Assembly (NCBI GenBank): GCA_028456385.1
Contig: JALNQF010000649.1
Span: forward strand, 1 to 17,936
Reading direction: 5' to 3'
From: Ophiosphaerella korrae
Lineage: Eukaryota; Ascomycota; Dothideomycetes; Pleosporales; Phaeosphaeriaceae
DNA: 17,936 bases
The stretch's first letter is position 1, and each line of letters starts with the position of its first letter. Under the pieces are notes generated by a model. That model was not told the origin of the DNA. It searched no databases and saw only the letters and a program-made list of their open reading frames with translations. The position numbers were made by a program, and so were the translations under genes. Shown here one piece after another: positions 7,638 to 17,873 of the stretch.

Positions 7638-8060
7638 AGAGAAGAGAAAGTAAAAATTATAATTGAAACTGTTTTATATTATATAGACTAGTAAATTAGT
7701 AATCTATTACGTAATATTTAGTTACGTGCTAATATAGCTATTTTTTTATTTTTTTATTTACTAAAAACTTAGTTAGGTAACCCGAGCTAAAATTTAGATT
7801 ACGTAAGCTAATCTAACCCTATTAGGTATAGTTAGAATATAAAGTATTTTTATACGTTAATTAAAAAGTTCTATTAAGTTGAATTTTGCATTAAAAAAAG
7901 ACCTCGAAACACTTTAAATCTTAGCTCAAGTTCGCTTAGTAATTAATAATCGTAGTAAGCTAAGATAAAGTTTGGTATTTTCTCTTTAATATCCTTTTCA
8001 AGTTGTATTTTTAGCTAATTTATTTGTAGAGTTAATTTAAGTTGAAAATTGTAACTTTTT
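7638..8060. other. Mariner 5' flank and junction, less mutated, no gene
   Basis: This stretch keeps CA, TG, CG and GG more often than its surroundings (for example CTCAAGTTCGC, ACCTCGAAACAC, AACCCGAGC). It should contain the mariner 5' untranslated region and its terminal inverted repeat, but the opposite end of the mariner is outside the window, so the repeat cannot be located. Two imperfect palindromes, 7718-7732 and 7794-7816, share the pattern TTAG-TACGT-GCTAA. The border with element 3 lies somewhere near 8040-8275 and is not visible as a repeat. Confidence 0.5.
7794..7816. repeat. Palindrome TTAGATTA-N7-TAATCTAA
   Basis: Perfect 8-bp arms around CGTAAGC. A shorter relative, TTAGTTACGTGCTAA, lies at 7718-7732. 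Their position upstream of the mariner transposase start makes subterminal transposase-binding sites or part of a terminal repeat possible, but this is inference. Confidence 0.5.
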
Positions 8061-8274
8061 TTTAGTCTTTTTTTTCGTGTTACCTTACTATATATTATAT
8101 ATAATCTATATAAATAGAAGTAAAAGTAGTTTAGTAAGTTATAGTTTTTTTTATACTATATATAAAGTATATAGTTAGTATTTTATTTACTTATACTAGC
8201 TTTTTTAGTAGTATTAACTCTAAACTTTATACTAAGTTCTTTTTTTACTTTAGTATTTTAATTTATTATATAGA

Positions 8275-9138
8275 GCTTAGATAATTTACTTTTATTTAAG
8301 ATTATTATCTATAATTTATTTAAGAAGTTTTTTACTACTAAGTAATAAAAATAAGTAATAGTCTTTAATAGTTATTTAGAGTACTTTATTTTTAAACTTT
8401 ATTAATACTACTTATAAAAGTTTTTAGGCTACTATTAATATAGTAACTACTTAGCTATTTTTTATAATTCTTTTAAGTAAAATATATTTAAAAAGTTATT
8501 TCTAAATAAAAAGTTTACTAGATATAAACCTATACTAAAAGTTTAGAGTATATCTAGTAGTATTTCTAATAATAAGCTAAATAGCGTTTAGCTAACTATT
8601 AATAAGTTCTTATATATTTTGTTTTTAAAAAGTTTTTATAAAAAACTATTAGCTACTATATTTTTTTTTATTACTATATATATAATATTAAAGTTTTATA
8701 AGTTAAGAAATTTAAACTATTTTATAATAAGTACTTTTAAGAAGTTAGTAGTACTATATTAAAGTTATACTATAAGTATTTTTATATCTATTTTAACTAT
8801 AAATTATACTTTATATAAATAAAATCTTAACTATTTTAGAGCTAGTAGTAAAGCTTTATACTTATATTTACTAAAGTTTTAATTTTACTTAGGTTTTAAC
8901 TATAATCTACTCTTATATCTAATAAAGTACTAATAAGTATTAAGGTCTAGCTATATTAGTATAGCTTTTTACCTTTTTTTACTTCTATTAATAACTATAA
9001 TTACTAGTTATATTAGCTCTAAGAAGTTTATAAATACTAATACTAAAGCTTAGTAAAAAGCTTACTATAGTTTTTTTATAACTTAAATTTATTTTAAACT
9101 TTATTTAAAAAGTATTTCTTTTCTTTATAGAAGAAATA
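8275..9138 (-). pseudogene. Element 3 pol, part 3: RNase H and start of integrase
   Basis: A gypsy-type pol of a family different from elements 1 and 2. The minus strand reads KAILI*LDL, FIRYKSRL, NFSKYKYKALLLALK (8880-8836) and LRFYLYKV*FIVKIDIKILI. It then reads TTNFLKVLII, NIIYIVIKKNIVANSFL (about 8700-8640) and finally KNFLNKL*IIILNKSKLS. The blocks correspond to the fungal RNase H order ESGLW, YDATKRECRGVLKALK, LRFWLYGVHFVLETDA, TDLPGALVTRW, RHVPGKKN-ADALSRR, and the linker KNIPLRRVVD before the integrase HHCC domain. The last part, towards 8060, is too degraded to read. It continues 5' at 9587-9833 across the solo LTR. Confidence 0.75.
9134..9138. repeat. Target site duplication AAATA, left copy
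   Basis: AAATA directly flanks the solo LTR and is repeated at 9587-9591. It marks integration of an LTR retrotransposon into element 3. Confidence 0.85.
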
Positions 9139-9586
9139 TATTATAATAGTAATAGAAGAAAACTTAATAGAACTAATTAGCCCTATATTAGAAGATAACA
9201 ATATATATAACCTATAGGAAAAAAACATTAATTAGGAAGTTAACTATAATAAAGATATATAATAACTTTATAGCTTTATAGAGCTTAGAATTTATAAAGC
9301 TATAAAGATAGTAGTTAATAACTTTATAACTTTATAGAGCTTAGTATTTATAAAGCTATAAAGCTATATAAAATATATAAGTATATAGTTAGTAAGGATA
9401 TATATTATTAGGATAGTATTAGTAATTTAATTATTAACTACAATTAATAATATATTAATATTATACGATATCTTTCTATTATTTATAGCTTATTACCTAA
9501 TTATAATATAAGCTTTTATTATTAACTTCTAATCTACTAATACCTAAAGTAGTTACTTATAGTTAATAATAGGCGACTCTATAATA
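9139..9586 (+). mobile_element. Solo LTR, same superfamily as elements 1 and 2, opposite orientation
   Basis: Read on the minus strand this 448-bp block starts TATTATAGAGT and ends TACTATTATAATA, like the LTRs of elements 1 and 2 read on the plus strand. It contains the same 19-bp core CTAATACTATCCTAATAAT (9422-9404). Perfect AAATA duplications flank it, so it is a complete LTR left after recombination between the two LTRs of an element whose coding strand was plus. It is longer than the 407-bp LTRs of element 2, and a 56-bp duplication inside it explains the excess. Confidence 0.85.
9261..9363. repeat. Tandem 47-bp repeat, period 56, each a hairpin
   Basis: Units 9261-9307 and 9317-9363 differ at only a few positions. 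The first has perfect 15-bp arms, 9266-9280 and 9293-9307 (CTTTATAGCTTTATA and its complement), around a 12-base loop. The second has the same fold with one mismatch. It occupies the same part of the LTR as the palindromic block of element 1 (316-410), so hairpin-rich sequence there seems a shared feature. Confidence 0.85.
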
Positions 9587-9833
9587 AAATAAGAGTTTAG
9601 TTATAACTAAAAAGCTTTTAATTTATATTTAGTAGTAAATATAAATACTTAAAAATATCTAAACTTCTTTTAAATCTTTATACGCTAGCTATATTATAAT
9701 TTTCTTTACTTTCTTTTAGTTTAGATAATACTCTTTTTTATTAACTTAATAGCTTATAATAATTATTAATATATAACTAAACTTTAATTTATAGCTTAAA
9801 ACTATTATATTTACTTTTTTAATATCTACTAGT
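9587..9833 (-). pseudogene. Element 3 pol, part 2: RT to RNase H connection
   Basis: The minus strand reads KKVKKIII*LAYKDLKEV and then FLSIYIYY, IKSFLVITKLLF. This is the RT thumb and connection block (KV-KI-EWP--KDLKEVR-FLG---YYRIWIKDFS-IA-PL) of gypsy elements. It runs in frame through the AAATA site into 9138 once the solo LTR is removed. One frameshift lies near the T run at about 9733-9740. Upstream it joins 16780 once element 2 is removed. Confidence 0.75.
9829..9833. repeat. Target site duplication CTAGT, left copy
   Basis: CTAGT directly precedes the left LTR of element 2 and recurs at 16775-16779 directly after the right LTR. Confidence 0.93.
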
Positions 9834-10240
9834 TATAATAGAGTTACTTGTTATTAACTTTAAGTAACCTATCTAGTAGTATTAGTAGATTAGAAAGTAA
9901 TAATAAAAGCTTATATAGTAATTAGTAATAACTATAAATAATAGTTAATTTCTATATATAATATTAAGTATTAGTGTTCTAGGTTAGAGATTAGATTACT
10001 AATACTATCCTAATAATACGTATTACTATTAACTATATACTTAGTACTTTCTTAGTACTTTATAACTTTATATTTACTAAGATTATAAATTTATAAATTT
10101 ATTATATATCCTTATTATAGTTAGTTTCCTAATTAAGTTTATTATCTTATAAGTTATTACCTTACTTATCTTATACTTTATTAGTACCTAAGCTAAAACT
10201 AATTAGTTCTATCTTAATTTCTCTTATTACTATTATAATA
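9834..10240 (-). repeat. Element 2 left LTR (3' LTR of the coding strand)
   Basis: Starts TATAATAGAG and ends TATTATAATA; the terminal TG and CA have become TA. It pairs with 16368-16774 at identical length. Its inner part has lost CG and TG still present in the other LTR (for example GATTATAAATT here against GATCGCGAATT). Confidence 0.93.
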
Positions 10241-10254
10241 CTATCTCTTCCTTT
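10241..10254 (-). other. Polypurine tract of element 2
   Basis: On the minus strand AAAGGAAGAGATAG lies directly upstream of the 3' LTR, matching the position of the element 1 tract at 530-543. Confidence 0.7.
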
Positions 10255-10634
10255 ATATAAGTTTCTATTTCTCTATTCTAGAGCTAAAGTTATTTATTTT
10301 ATTTATTTATTAATCTCTAACTCTTTATTACTCTCTATACTATCTTATTTCTAATATAATAAACTTCTCTTTATAGCTTGTATTATTTATAATAGGGTTA
10401 AGATATTCCTTTATTATTAATATACCTTATTAGGTCTTTTATATCTTATATCTTTAAATAATAGTAAGTATTATAATAAATATATTCTTACTAATATTTA
10501 GTATAAATATATTTCTTCTAGTATTTTACTTATAAAGTATAAGTATTTAATTTCTATATAGTCTTTTTCTACTAAGTTATATAGAGTAAGCTATTAATAG
10601 AGCTTAAAAGAAACTATTATTATAGCTTACTATA
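10255..10634. other. 3' internal region of element 2, no recognised gene
   Basis: Counterpart of 544-884 in element 1. It aligns in patches (GAGCTAAAGTTATT, AAATAATAGTA), but no frame of useful length or motif is visible. Confidence 0.4.
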
Positions 10635-10916
10635 GCTAAGGCTAAGTATAAGTTAACTCTATATAAGCTAGTAAATTATTATTCTTATATTAAGTGTTTT
10701 TTTAAATTAAAAGCTTATAATAATACTAAAATATCTAAATAGTTTTATACTTTAGAAGCTAAATTAGATCTTAAAGATATAGTAGAGGCTACTCTAGCTT
10801 TTATTACGTTAAGTACTCTTATTATCTCTTTATCTAGTAGTAGTATAATAAACTTTCTTAGTTTACTATAAAGTACTCTAGAAGGTTTTAATTTTAGAAC
10901 TCTTTTAGTTTCTTAG
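10635..10916 (+). pseudogene. Possible antisense accessory ORF of element 2
   Basis: Starts within AKAK and ends at TAG 10914-10916, in the same place relative to pol as the element 1 frame. It has 93 codons before the stop against 97 in the matching part of element 1; the difference is four codons between AKAK and KLV. Only a few stops interrupt it, including a TAG that is shared with element 1 (K*). Residues shared with element 1 include CF-K-KA, NN-K, LEAKLDL, IISLS and LEGFNFRT. Function unknown. The last part overlaps the end of pol. Confidence 0.4.
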
Positions 10917-13900
10917 AGTAGTTAAAGTTATCTTCTAGTTTCTAGGTATCTTCTTATATTTACTCTTTCTTATCTATACCTATTTATTTTACTAAGTAGT
11001 ACTTCTTCTTATTATAGAGCTAGTATACTAAGATTTCTTTAACTTTTTATTTTTTTTTATTCTCTATATATATCTACTTTATATACTAGTAGTTCTATAT
11101 TTTATAGTACTTTTTCTAGTAGTACTATATAAAAGGTTAGGTATATTCTTATTTTTCTTAGTAGTTTTATTTTAAATATAACTAGTGTAATTTCCTTCTT
11201 AATCTTATATAGTCTTATTTTTATATAATCTAGTTTTAAACTTAATTATTTACTCTTAATATTTCTTTAAATTAACTATACTTTTTCTCTTTCTTTAAAT
11301 TAGAGTTTTTTTTATATTTTCTATTATAGTATTTTACTATTAAGTTATATAGGAATTTTATATCTTATTTTAGGTAATTATATATTTTTTTTATTCTATT
11401 TATAAAGTTTTTTCCTTTTAGTATCTAAGATTCTATCTTTTTTAGTATCTAGTATATATTAAGATTAAATCTATAATTTATAAAGAAAGGTAATACTTTT
11501 ATTACTATATTCTTTATACTATTATATACTAGCTATACTATAGGTAGTAGCTATACCTAATTATTCTAATTATAGTTAAGGTAGTATCTTAAATACTATT
11601 TTACTATTTAGTTTATACGTTCTAATTCTCTATCTATTTATAAGTAATACGTTATTAATTTTAATATTATATTCTTAATTATACTATTTTTATTCTCTAT
11701 AGTTTTAATATAAATCTTATACCTCTATCTATAATAATTTTATCTAATATATAATACTAGCTAATTATAGTCTCTAGGACTTATTATATAGTAACTTCTA
11801 TTTTACTCTTTTTTTTATATAGTCTAAAGTAAAAGTACTTTATAAGTTTATCTACTATTATTAGAATTCTATTATACTTAACTCTTAATATTAAGTCTTT
11901 TAACTTAAATCGCTTTATAATAAAATCTATTATAATAGCTCTCTAAAGTTATTTTAGTACTTTAACTAGTTATAGTATTCTATATAGGATATATCTATTA
12001 TATTTATTCTTATAATATTCTATATAATCTTATAGTACTTCTATTACTAGTTATTTTACTTTTAAGATATAGTAGTCTTATAATAGTCTATCTAGTATTT
12101 TATTAATACTCTAGTATTTATATACTAGTAGTTTATAGAATTATTATATAAACTCTTTCTATATCTTACTTAGAATATTAATTCTTCTATATACTTTTAT
12201 AAGTTTTTCTTAGGTTTTAAGTTTTTTTATTTCTTTAGAAGCTTCTTTTATTTTTTTCTAAATCTATTTATCTAGCTTACTACTCTTTCTCTTAAGTATT
12301 ATAGTTATTCTAAGTATATTTAAGATTAAATATCCTTCTTTATTTTTAACTAAAATTATACTAGTAGTATTTACTTCTACTTATAAGTCTAGTCTTTTAC
12401 TTAAAGTATCTATAAACTAGTTATTTTTACCTTTAGTATATATAATCTTAAAATTAAATATTAATAAGTATTCTTACTATCTTATATAGTATTATAATAA
12501 GTTTTTATCTAATATAAATCCTATAAGATTCTTATAATTAGTATATACTTTTATTTAGTACTTTATTTCTTATAAGTATACTCTCTATTACTTAAATACT
12601 TTATAAATTACTAGTATTTCTTTATTATAAATTAAGTAGTAAAGCTCTACTAGCTTTATTTTCTTAGAGAAGTATTTAACTTAGTATTTTTATTTAGTAG
12701 CTAGGTCTTCTTATATTAGTACTATTCTATAGACTAAGTTTAATACGTCTATTTTTACTATTATTAGTAGGTCTAGGTTATATATTCTAATAACTAGGTT
12801 TTCTATAAATTTCTATTTAACTTAGTTAAATACTTTATTATATTCTTTTATCTATTTAAAAGTATTTTTTTTATAAGTTTTATTAATAGTTTTATTATTT
12901 TAGACTATCTTACTATTAATTTTTTTTAAAAGTTTACTAACCTATAAAACTATTATACTTCTTATAAGTTTTTTAGTATTAGCTATTCCTAGATTACTTT
13001 AATTTTATTTAAGTTAATCCTTATTTTTCTTAGTTTAATAATAAATCTAAGGAAATTAGTTTCTTTTATATAGAACTTGTTTTTCCTTATTTTAAAGAAT
13101 AGTTTATTTTCTACTAGTTTTTCTAGTACTTTATATATATATTATACGTGTTCTTCCTCTATTTCTATAAATATAAAGATATTGTCTAAGTATATAAATA
13201 TAAAAACGTCTAGGTATTCTCTTAAAACTATATTTATTTTTTCTTAGAATACTACTAGTATATTTATTAATTTAAATAGTATAACTATATATTTAAATAG
13301 TCTATACTATATTCTAAATACTATTTTCTATTTATTACTTTATTTAATTCTAATCTAATAGTAAGTATTTTAAATATCTAGTATTATAAAGATTTACGCT
13401 TTTTATAACCTATCTTATCTTTTATCTATATATAGTAAGGAGTACTAGTTCTTACTTATAATTATATTTATCTTTTTAAAGTCTATATAAAGTCTCTTAT
13501 TATTTATCTTTTTTTTATCTATAAATATAAGTCTATATACTACTAAGGATTAAGATTCTTATATCTATTTTTTCTTTATTATATTTTTAATAAATACTTA
13601 TTCTATCTTAAATTCTTCTTTAGTTTTTTAGTAGACTAGGCTTTATCTTATATCTTTCTCTTCTTCTAGGTCTATTACTAAGTCCTATAGCTAATAGTCT
13701 AGAAAGTAATCTTTATATTTAGTATATTATTTCTCTTATTTTTTATATTCTTCTAGAAATTCTCTTTTATATATAGTTATATTAGCTCTTAATATTTCTT
13801 TCTTAAGGTAGCTAATTTTCTTTATTCTTTAATTAATCTTTAGGTTAGTTGTCTATAACTATAGTATTCCTAATATTATTTCTTGTTTATAATTAATTAT

Positions 13901-15250
13901 TGTTATATCTATAACTATATTTCTAATTTCTTATCTTTTTATCTTTAGTATAGAGAGTATTATTTTAAATCTAATTAGTTCTTAGAATAGTTTTCTTTTT
14001 ATTATACTTAGTTATTAAGAGTACTTCTTTATTATATACTTTATTCTTTATATTTATATAAACTTCTTTAATATAAAGTTTTTTATAGCTTTACTATTAA
14101 TAATTACTTATACTTTTTATTCTTAGTATATACTTATTTTTATAATATATAAGCTTCTTATACTTTCTAGCTATTCTTACTTAAGTAATTTAGTAAATTA
14201 TCTATTCTTTTAGAGCTATTACTTTAACTTTTATTTATAGTTTTTATATTTTAGATATTTATTATATATATATTTATACTATAGTCTTCTTTAGATATAT
14301 TCTTTAAAAAGCTTAGGTTCTAGTCTAATTAATATATATTCTTTATTAAGTATTTTAATTATTTTCTAACTTTAGATATCTTTTCTTAAGATTACTTTTA
14401 TATAATTATATCCTTTTCTTTATACTAGCTATATATATTTTTATACTTTTAATTCTTTATATAAGTAGTAGTTTATATTTAAGTATAATATATAGGATAT
14501 TTTAAAGTATACTAGATACTCTAAATCTATTCTTTTATTATCTTCTACGTAGTATTTATCTATACTAGGTCTTACTATTACTAGGATATAGTATACTACT
14601 AGTATATATAGTATATAGGCTTTAGTAATCTATTTTGTTTTTTTTTATAAAGTACTACTATTCTTATTATATAAGTATCTTTCTTACTATAACTATATTC
14701 TATTCTATCTATTTTTAGAATATTATAAACTTTATTACTTTAGAATTATATTCTTTCTCTATACTTATAACTAGTAAGTATTTCTAAATAAACTACTATT
14801 ACTTATTTTATTCTACTATATTTATTATTATATAGCTATTATAACTATATATTTTTAACTAAGTATATTTTATACTTTTTATATTAACTCTACTTTTATC
14901 TCCTTACTATCTTTTAGAAGTAACTATAGTAGTCTCTATATCTTTTTCTTATCTTTTAGAGTAGATTAATAGAGTCTAGAGTTCTTCTTCTTCTAAGTCT
15001 TCTATTAGTAGGTCTATTATACTCGTTATTTCTTTAAGCTATACTTAAGTTCTATTTTCTTTTATTACTACTACTTTATTCTTCTATAAGAACGATCTTA
15101 CTCTCTATTTACTAAAAAAGTATATATAGTAGTTATTATTATAATAAAAGGTTTAATTAAGTATTATATACTATATTTCTTTACTTTTAGCTACTTTCTT
15201 TTAAAGTTAAGCTTATACTTTTAGTACTTTTTTCTTATTCTCTATTATTT
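10900..15250 (-). pseudogene. pol: Element 2 Pol remnant
   Basis: Co-linear with element 1 Pol. Recognisable pieces on the minus strand include the protease block IINSKAIKNFI (Asn in place of the catalytic Asp at 14098-14096) and the RT box FIYLDNIFIF (13192-13181, second Asp also Asn). The integrase IDF block keeps its Asp at 11937-11935. A chromodomain tail with KKKYYLVK*IGID lies at about 10970-11090. RNase H lies between RT and integrase (about 12400-12800). Stops are dense and phase changes occur between protease/RT and integrase. Boundaries are taken from alignment with element 1. Confidence 0.8.
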
Positions 15251-16340
15251 TTAACTATATTTCTTTTTTTAAGTCTTAACTTCTATAGTCTTTTATAAAG
15301 TGTCTTAGTTTCTTATATTTATAATATACTATATCTTTTTTCTTTAATTAATACTCTTTTATATAGTAGCCTTTCTTACTATAGTTAAAGTATATAAAGT
15401 TTTTATTCTTTTTTTTTCTTTTTATCTTAATTAGTATTAAGAATTATAGAGTCTCTAGTATCTTAGTTTCTAGGTTATCCTCTATATTTATTTATTCTCT
15501 ATTCTTAGAAGTTATTATTAACTTATATTTCCTATTATTTTAGAGCTTCTAATATCCTTAGCTTCTCTATATAGATTATTTTATACTAAATTCTTAACTT
15601 TAGTCTTTATTTAAACTATAATATTAGAGATAGCTTATTTTATTCTATATTTTTTTATAGTTATTTAAATAATAATATATATTTAGAAATACTCTTATAT
15701 TATATAAGCTTCTTAAGCTTCTCTTTAGCTTATTAAGTAATATCTATATCTTTAAATACTACTCTTATTTATTTAGTAAAGTATTTATAACTTCTAAAGA
15801 TAGCTTTTATTTTATCTTTTTATATTCCTAGAGTATATATTATATAGTTTATCTAGTAAGGCTTAAACTATCTTATTATATCTTTTTTTAGGTATATTCT
15901 AATATATATTACCTTTTTTTCTTTAGTATTAAAGTATAGTGCTTATATATTAATCTAAAGTTATACTAATACTATAAATAGTTTTAGTTTTTCTCTTATT
16001 CTATTAAACTTTTTAAGTATAGGTATTATAGGTAGTTTCTTTATTATACTTATTTCTAGTCGCTAGGTAATTTATTCTATTATATTCTGTCTCTTTATAA
16101 TAGCTTTAATCTAGGCTTTATTTTAGTTAATATAGTCTTATAGTTTTTTATTCTACGTTTTTAGAGTATTGATTATTAGTTATATATCTTTTTTCTTAGT
16201 AATTAAGTTATTTAAGTATATCTTAACTACTACCTAGTTAGTTTTATTTAACTTGTAGCTACTTAGAAGTACTTTACTTTCTTTCTTAGTTAAGCTTTCT
16301 ACTATTATATTAGCTTAGACTATATACTACTTATACTTTA
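15250..16340 (-). pseudogene. gag: Element 2 Gag remnant with zinc knuckle
   Basis: Aligned to element 1 Gag. The first knuckle (15392-15351) reads YFNYSKKGYYIKEY, so none of its CCHC ligands remains, yet the spacing is intact. Adjacent blocks such as the LALxxF and EKL-LEAL helices can be recognised only through comparison with element 1. Its reading phase differs from that of the protease and RT. Confidence 0.65.
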
Positions 16341-16367
16341 CTTCTCTTAATAACTAAATTAGTAAAG

Positions 16368-16774
16368 TATAATAGGGTTACCTATTAGTAACTTTAAGTA
16401 ACCTATCTAGTAGTATTAGTAGATTAGAAAGTAATAATAAAAGATTATATAGTTATTAGTAATTTCTATAAATAATAGTTAATTTATGTATATAATATTA
16501 AGTATTAGTATTTTAGGTTAGAGATTAGATTACTAATACTATCCTAATAATACGTATTACTATTAACTATATACCTAGTACTTCTTTAGTACTTTATAAC
16601 TTTATATTTACTAAGATCGCGAATTTATAAATTTGTTATGTATCTCTATTATAGTTAGTTTTCTTATTAAGTTTATTATCTTATAAGTTATTACCTTACT
16701 TATCTTATACTTTGTTAGTACCTAAGCTAAGACTAATTAGTTCTATCTCGATTTCTCTTATTACTATTATAATA
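16368..16774 (-). repeat. Element 2 right LTR (5' LTR of the coding strand)
   Basis: Matches 9834-10240. The outer part (about 16600-16774) keeps CG and TG (GATCGCGAAT, TTTGTTATGTAT, TATCTCGATTT) that the left copy has lost. The primer-binding site just left of 16368 is not recognisable. Confidence 0.93.
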
Positions 16775-16779
16775 CTAGT
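16775..16779. repeat. Target site duplication CTAGT, right copy
   Basis: Identical to 9829-9833; closes the integration site of element 2 in element 3. Confidence 0.93.
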
Positions 16780-17410
16780 GCTTAATTAATATTTATAACG
16801 TATTTTACTATATAATATTAACTAATTAGTTTAATTTAGTTTTAGTTATAATTTATTTTAAGCTTCTTTAAACTTATATTATTAAAGTAAAGAAAGTATA
16901 TCTTTAGAGTATACTCTTAATAGATTTTTATTATTACTTATATAAATTTAGTTATAAAATTAGTAGTACTTATTACTATATAAAGCCTAGAAGTATATAA
17001 AAAGCTATAAGGTTTCTTAAGTTTATATATAGTTTAATTTAATTATAGCTTAAAAAGAAGTTAAGTAATAATATTAAATAATAGCTTATAAATTTTTCTA
17101 TAAACTTATTAGAGTTTAGAAGTAAGTTTATAACTCTAATTATTACTATATTAATTTTCTAAGTATTATTAATAAGTTAATAGCTTTTATCTTTTTTTAT
17201 AACTAAAAACTAAAAGTTATAGTATTAGCTTTTATAGAGTTTAAGTAATTTTTAGTTTATTTTTTTTATACTATCTTAATTACTACTTTTTATAGCTTTT
17301 TTAAAATTAAAAATTAGTTTACTTTCTATACTTAGTAGAGTACTATAACTATTTTTACTAGTAAGATTACTTTATAGATAACTTACTCTAATTTACTAAA
17401 GTTATATACT
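16780..17410 (-). pseudogene. Element 3 pol, part 1: reverse transcriptase
   Basis: The minus strand reads YKS*YYNF*FLVIKKDKSY (about 17240-17180), then INIVIIRVINLLLNSNKFIE and LLLNFFLSYN*IKL (17062-17039 for the core), then LRNLIAFYILLGFI. It matches the fungal gypsy RT order SYRNPWFLVKKKDGKYRLIN, KINAVTIRDANLPP--DEF-E-FAG, SLLDFFSGYDQ-EL, RDLTAFMTPLGL. The motif-A Asp is Asn (AAC at 17062-17060). Further upstream, KSN and FNFKKAIKSSN*DSI fit the IPIPKAI-D-VIE block. I could not recognise the YLDD-type box. The frame continues in part 2 (9833 downwards) after element 2 is removed. Confidence 0.78.
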
Positions 17411-17833
17411 AGTATACTTTCTTTTTAGTATAAAAGTTCTTTATATATATTTTATTTAAGTAAGTATAGATTAAAGCTAATTTTTATTTTTATTTATTAT
17501 TTAAGTATAAGTTAAGTTTTTTTTAAAAAAAAGTATACTTTAGTTTAAAGTACTTTTAGAAAAGCTTAAGCTTTTTACTTTTATTAAGTATTTACTTTTT
17601 TTTTACTTTAATTTCTAATTAATAAAGCTTATTATTTTATATAGTACTTATCTAGAGTTATTAATAAGCTAGATTTTCTAGTATTTTCTTTTATATATAG
17701 TATTAACTTAAAGTTTTAGTAGTAATAGTATTACTATTATTACTTTAATAGTAACTTTTATAGTTTAAGAAATTATTTTTATATATAACTCTTTTTAAAA
17801 AAGTTTTACTAATAGCTTTTTAGGTTATATATT
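17411..17833. other. AT-rich stretch upstream of element 3 RT, nothing recognised
   Basis: Expected to hold the region before RT (protease or end of Gag) if element 3 was complete. I see only AT-rich, stop-dense sequence with no zinc knuckle, DSGA box or LTR-like end. Confidence 0.4.
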
Positions 17834-17855
17834 TATAAGGGAGTTATCCCTTATA
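17834..17855. repeat. Palindrome TATAAGGGA-GTTA-TCCCTTATA
   Basis: Perfect 9-bp arms around GTTA. It lies exactly where the AT-mutated sequence gives way to sequence that keeps CA, TG and CG. It could be a terminus of an element or a terminator-like hairpin; neither can be decided here. Confidence 0.6.
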
Positions 17856-17873
17856 CCTCTTATTTTCGCACTA

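Larger units (their letters stand above)
9834..16774 (-). mobile_element. Element 2: full-length, heavily RIP-damaged Ty3/gypsy chromovirus
   Basis: A 6941-bp LTR retrotransposon with 407-bp LTRs, coded on the minus strand and co-linear with element 1 over its whole length. It is far more AT-rich: CA and TG are almost absent and CpG is also nearly gone, unlike element 1. First-base phases of landmark codons differ (knuckle 15392, protease 14098, RT 13192, integrase 11937), so at least two frame-shifting indels have accumulated. It is inserted in element 3. The LTR sequences diverge from element 1 while the core and internal domains stay alignable, suggesting related but distinct subfamilies. 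Confidence 0.93.

Noticed and set aside
8300..9130. A long plus-strand frame with few stops.
   Set aside because: It is a shadow of the minus-strand RNase H region; AT-rich codons such as TTA and TAT give long pseudo-open frames on the opposite strand.
9261..9363. Two hairpin repeats considered as a CRISPR array or a MITE.
   Set aside because: Only two units with a 9-base gap, no spacers of even length, and they lie wholly inside a solo LTR with its own target duplication.
107..16774. Dating the two insertions from LTR divergence.
   Set aside because: Differences between LTR pairs are dominated by a context-dependent mutator and differ along the LTR, so they do not measure time.
16860..17400. 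A plus-strand frame with a hAT-like appearance.
   Set aside because: The minus strand of the same stretch gives consecutive gypsy RT blocks in order, which explains the sequence much better; the plus-strand resemblance was vague.
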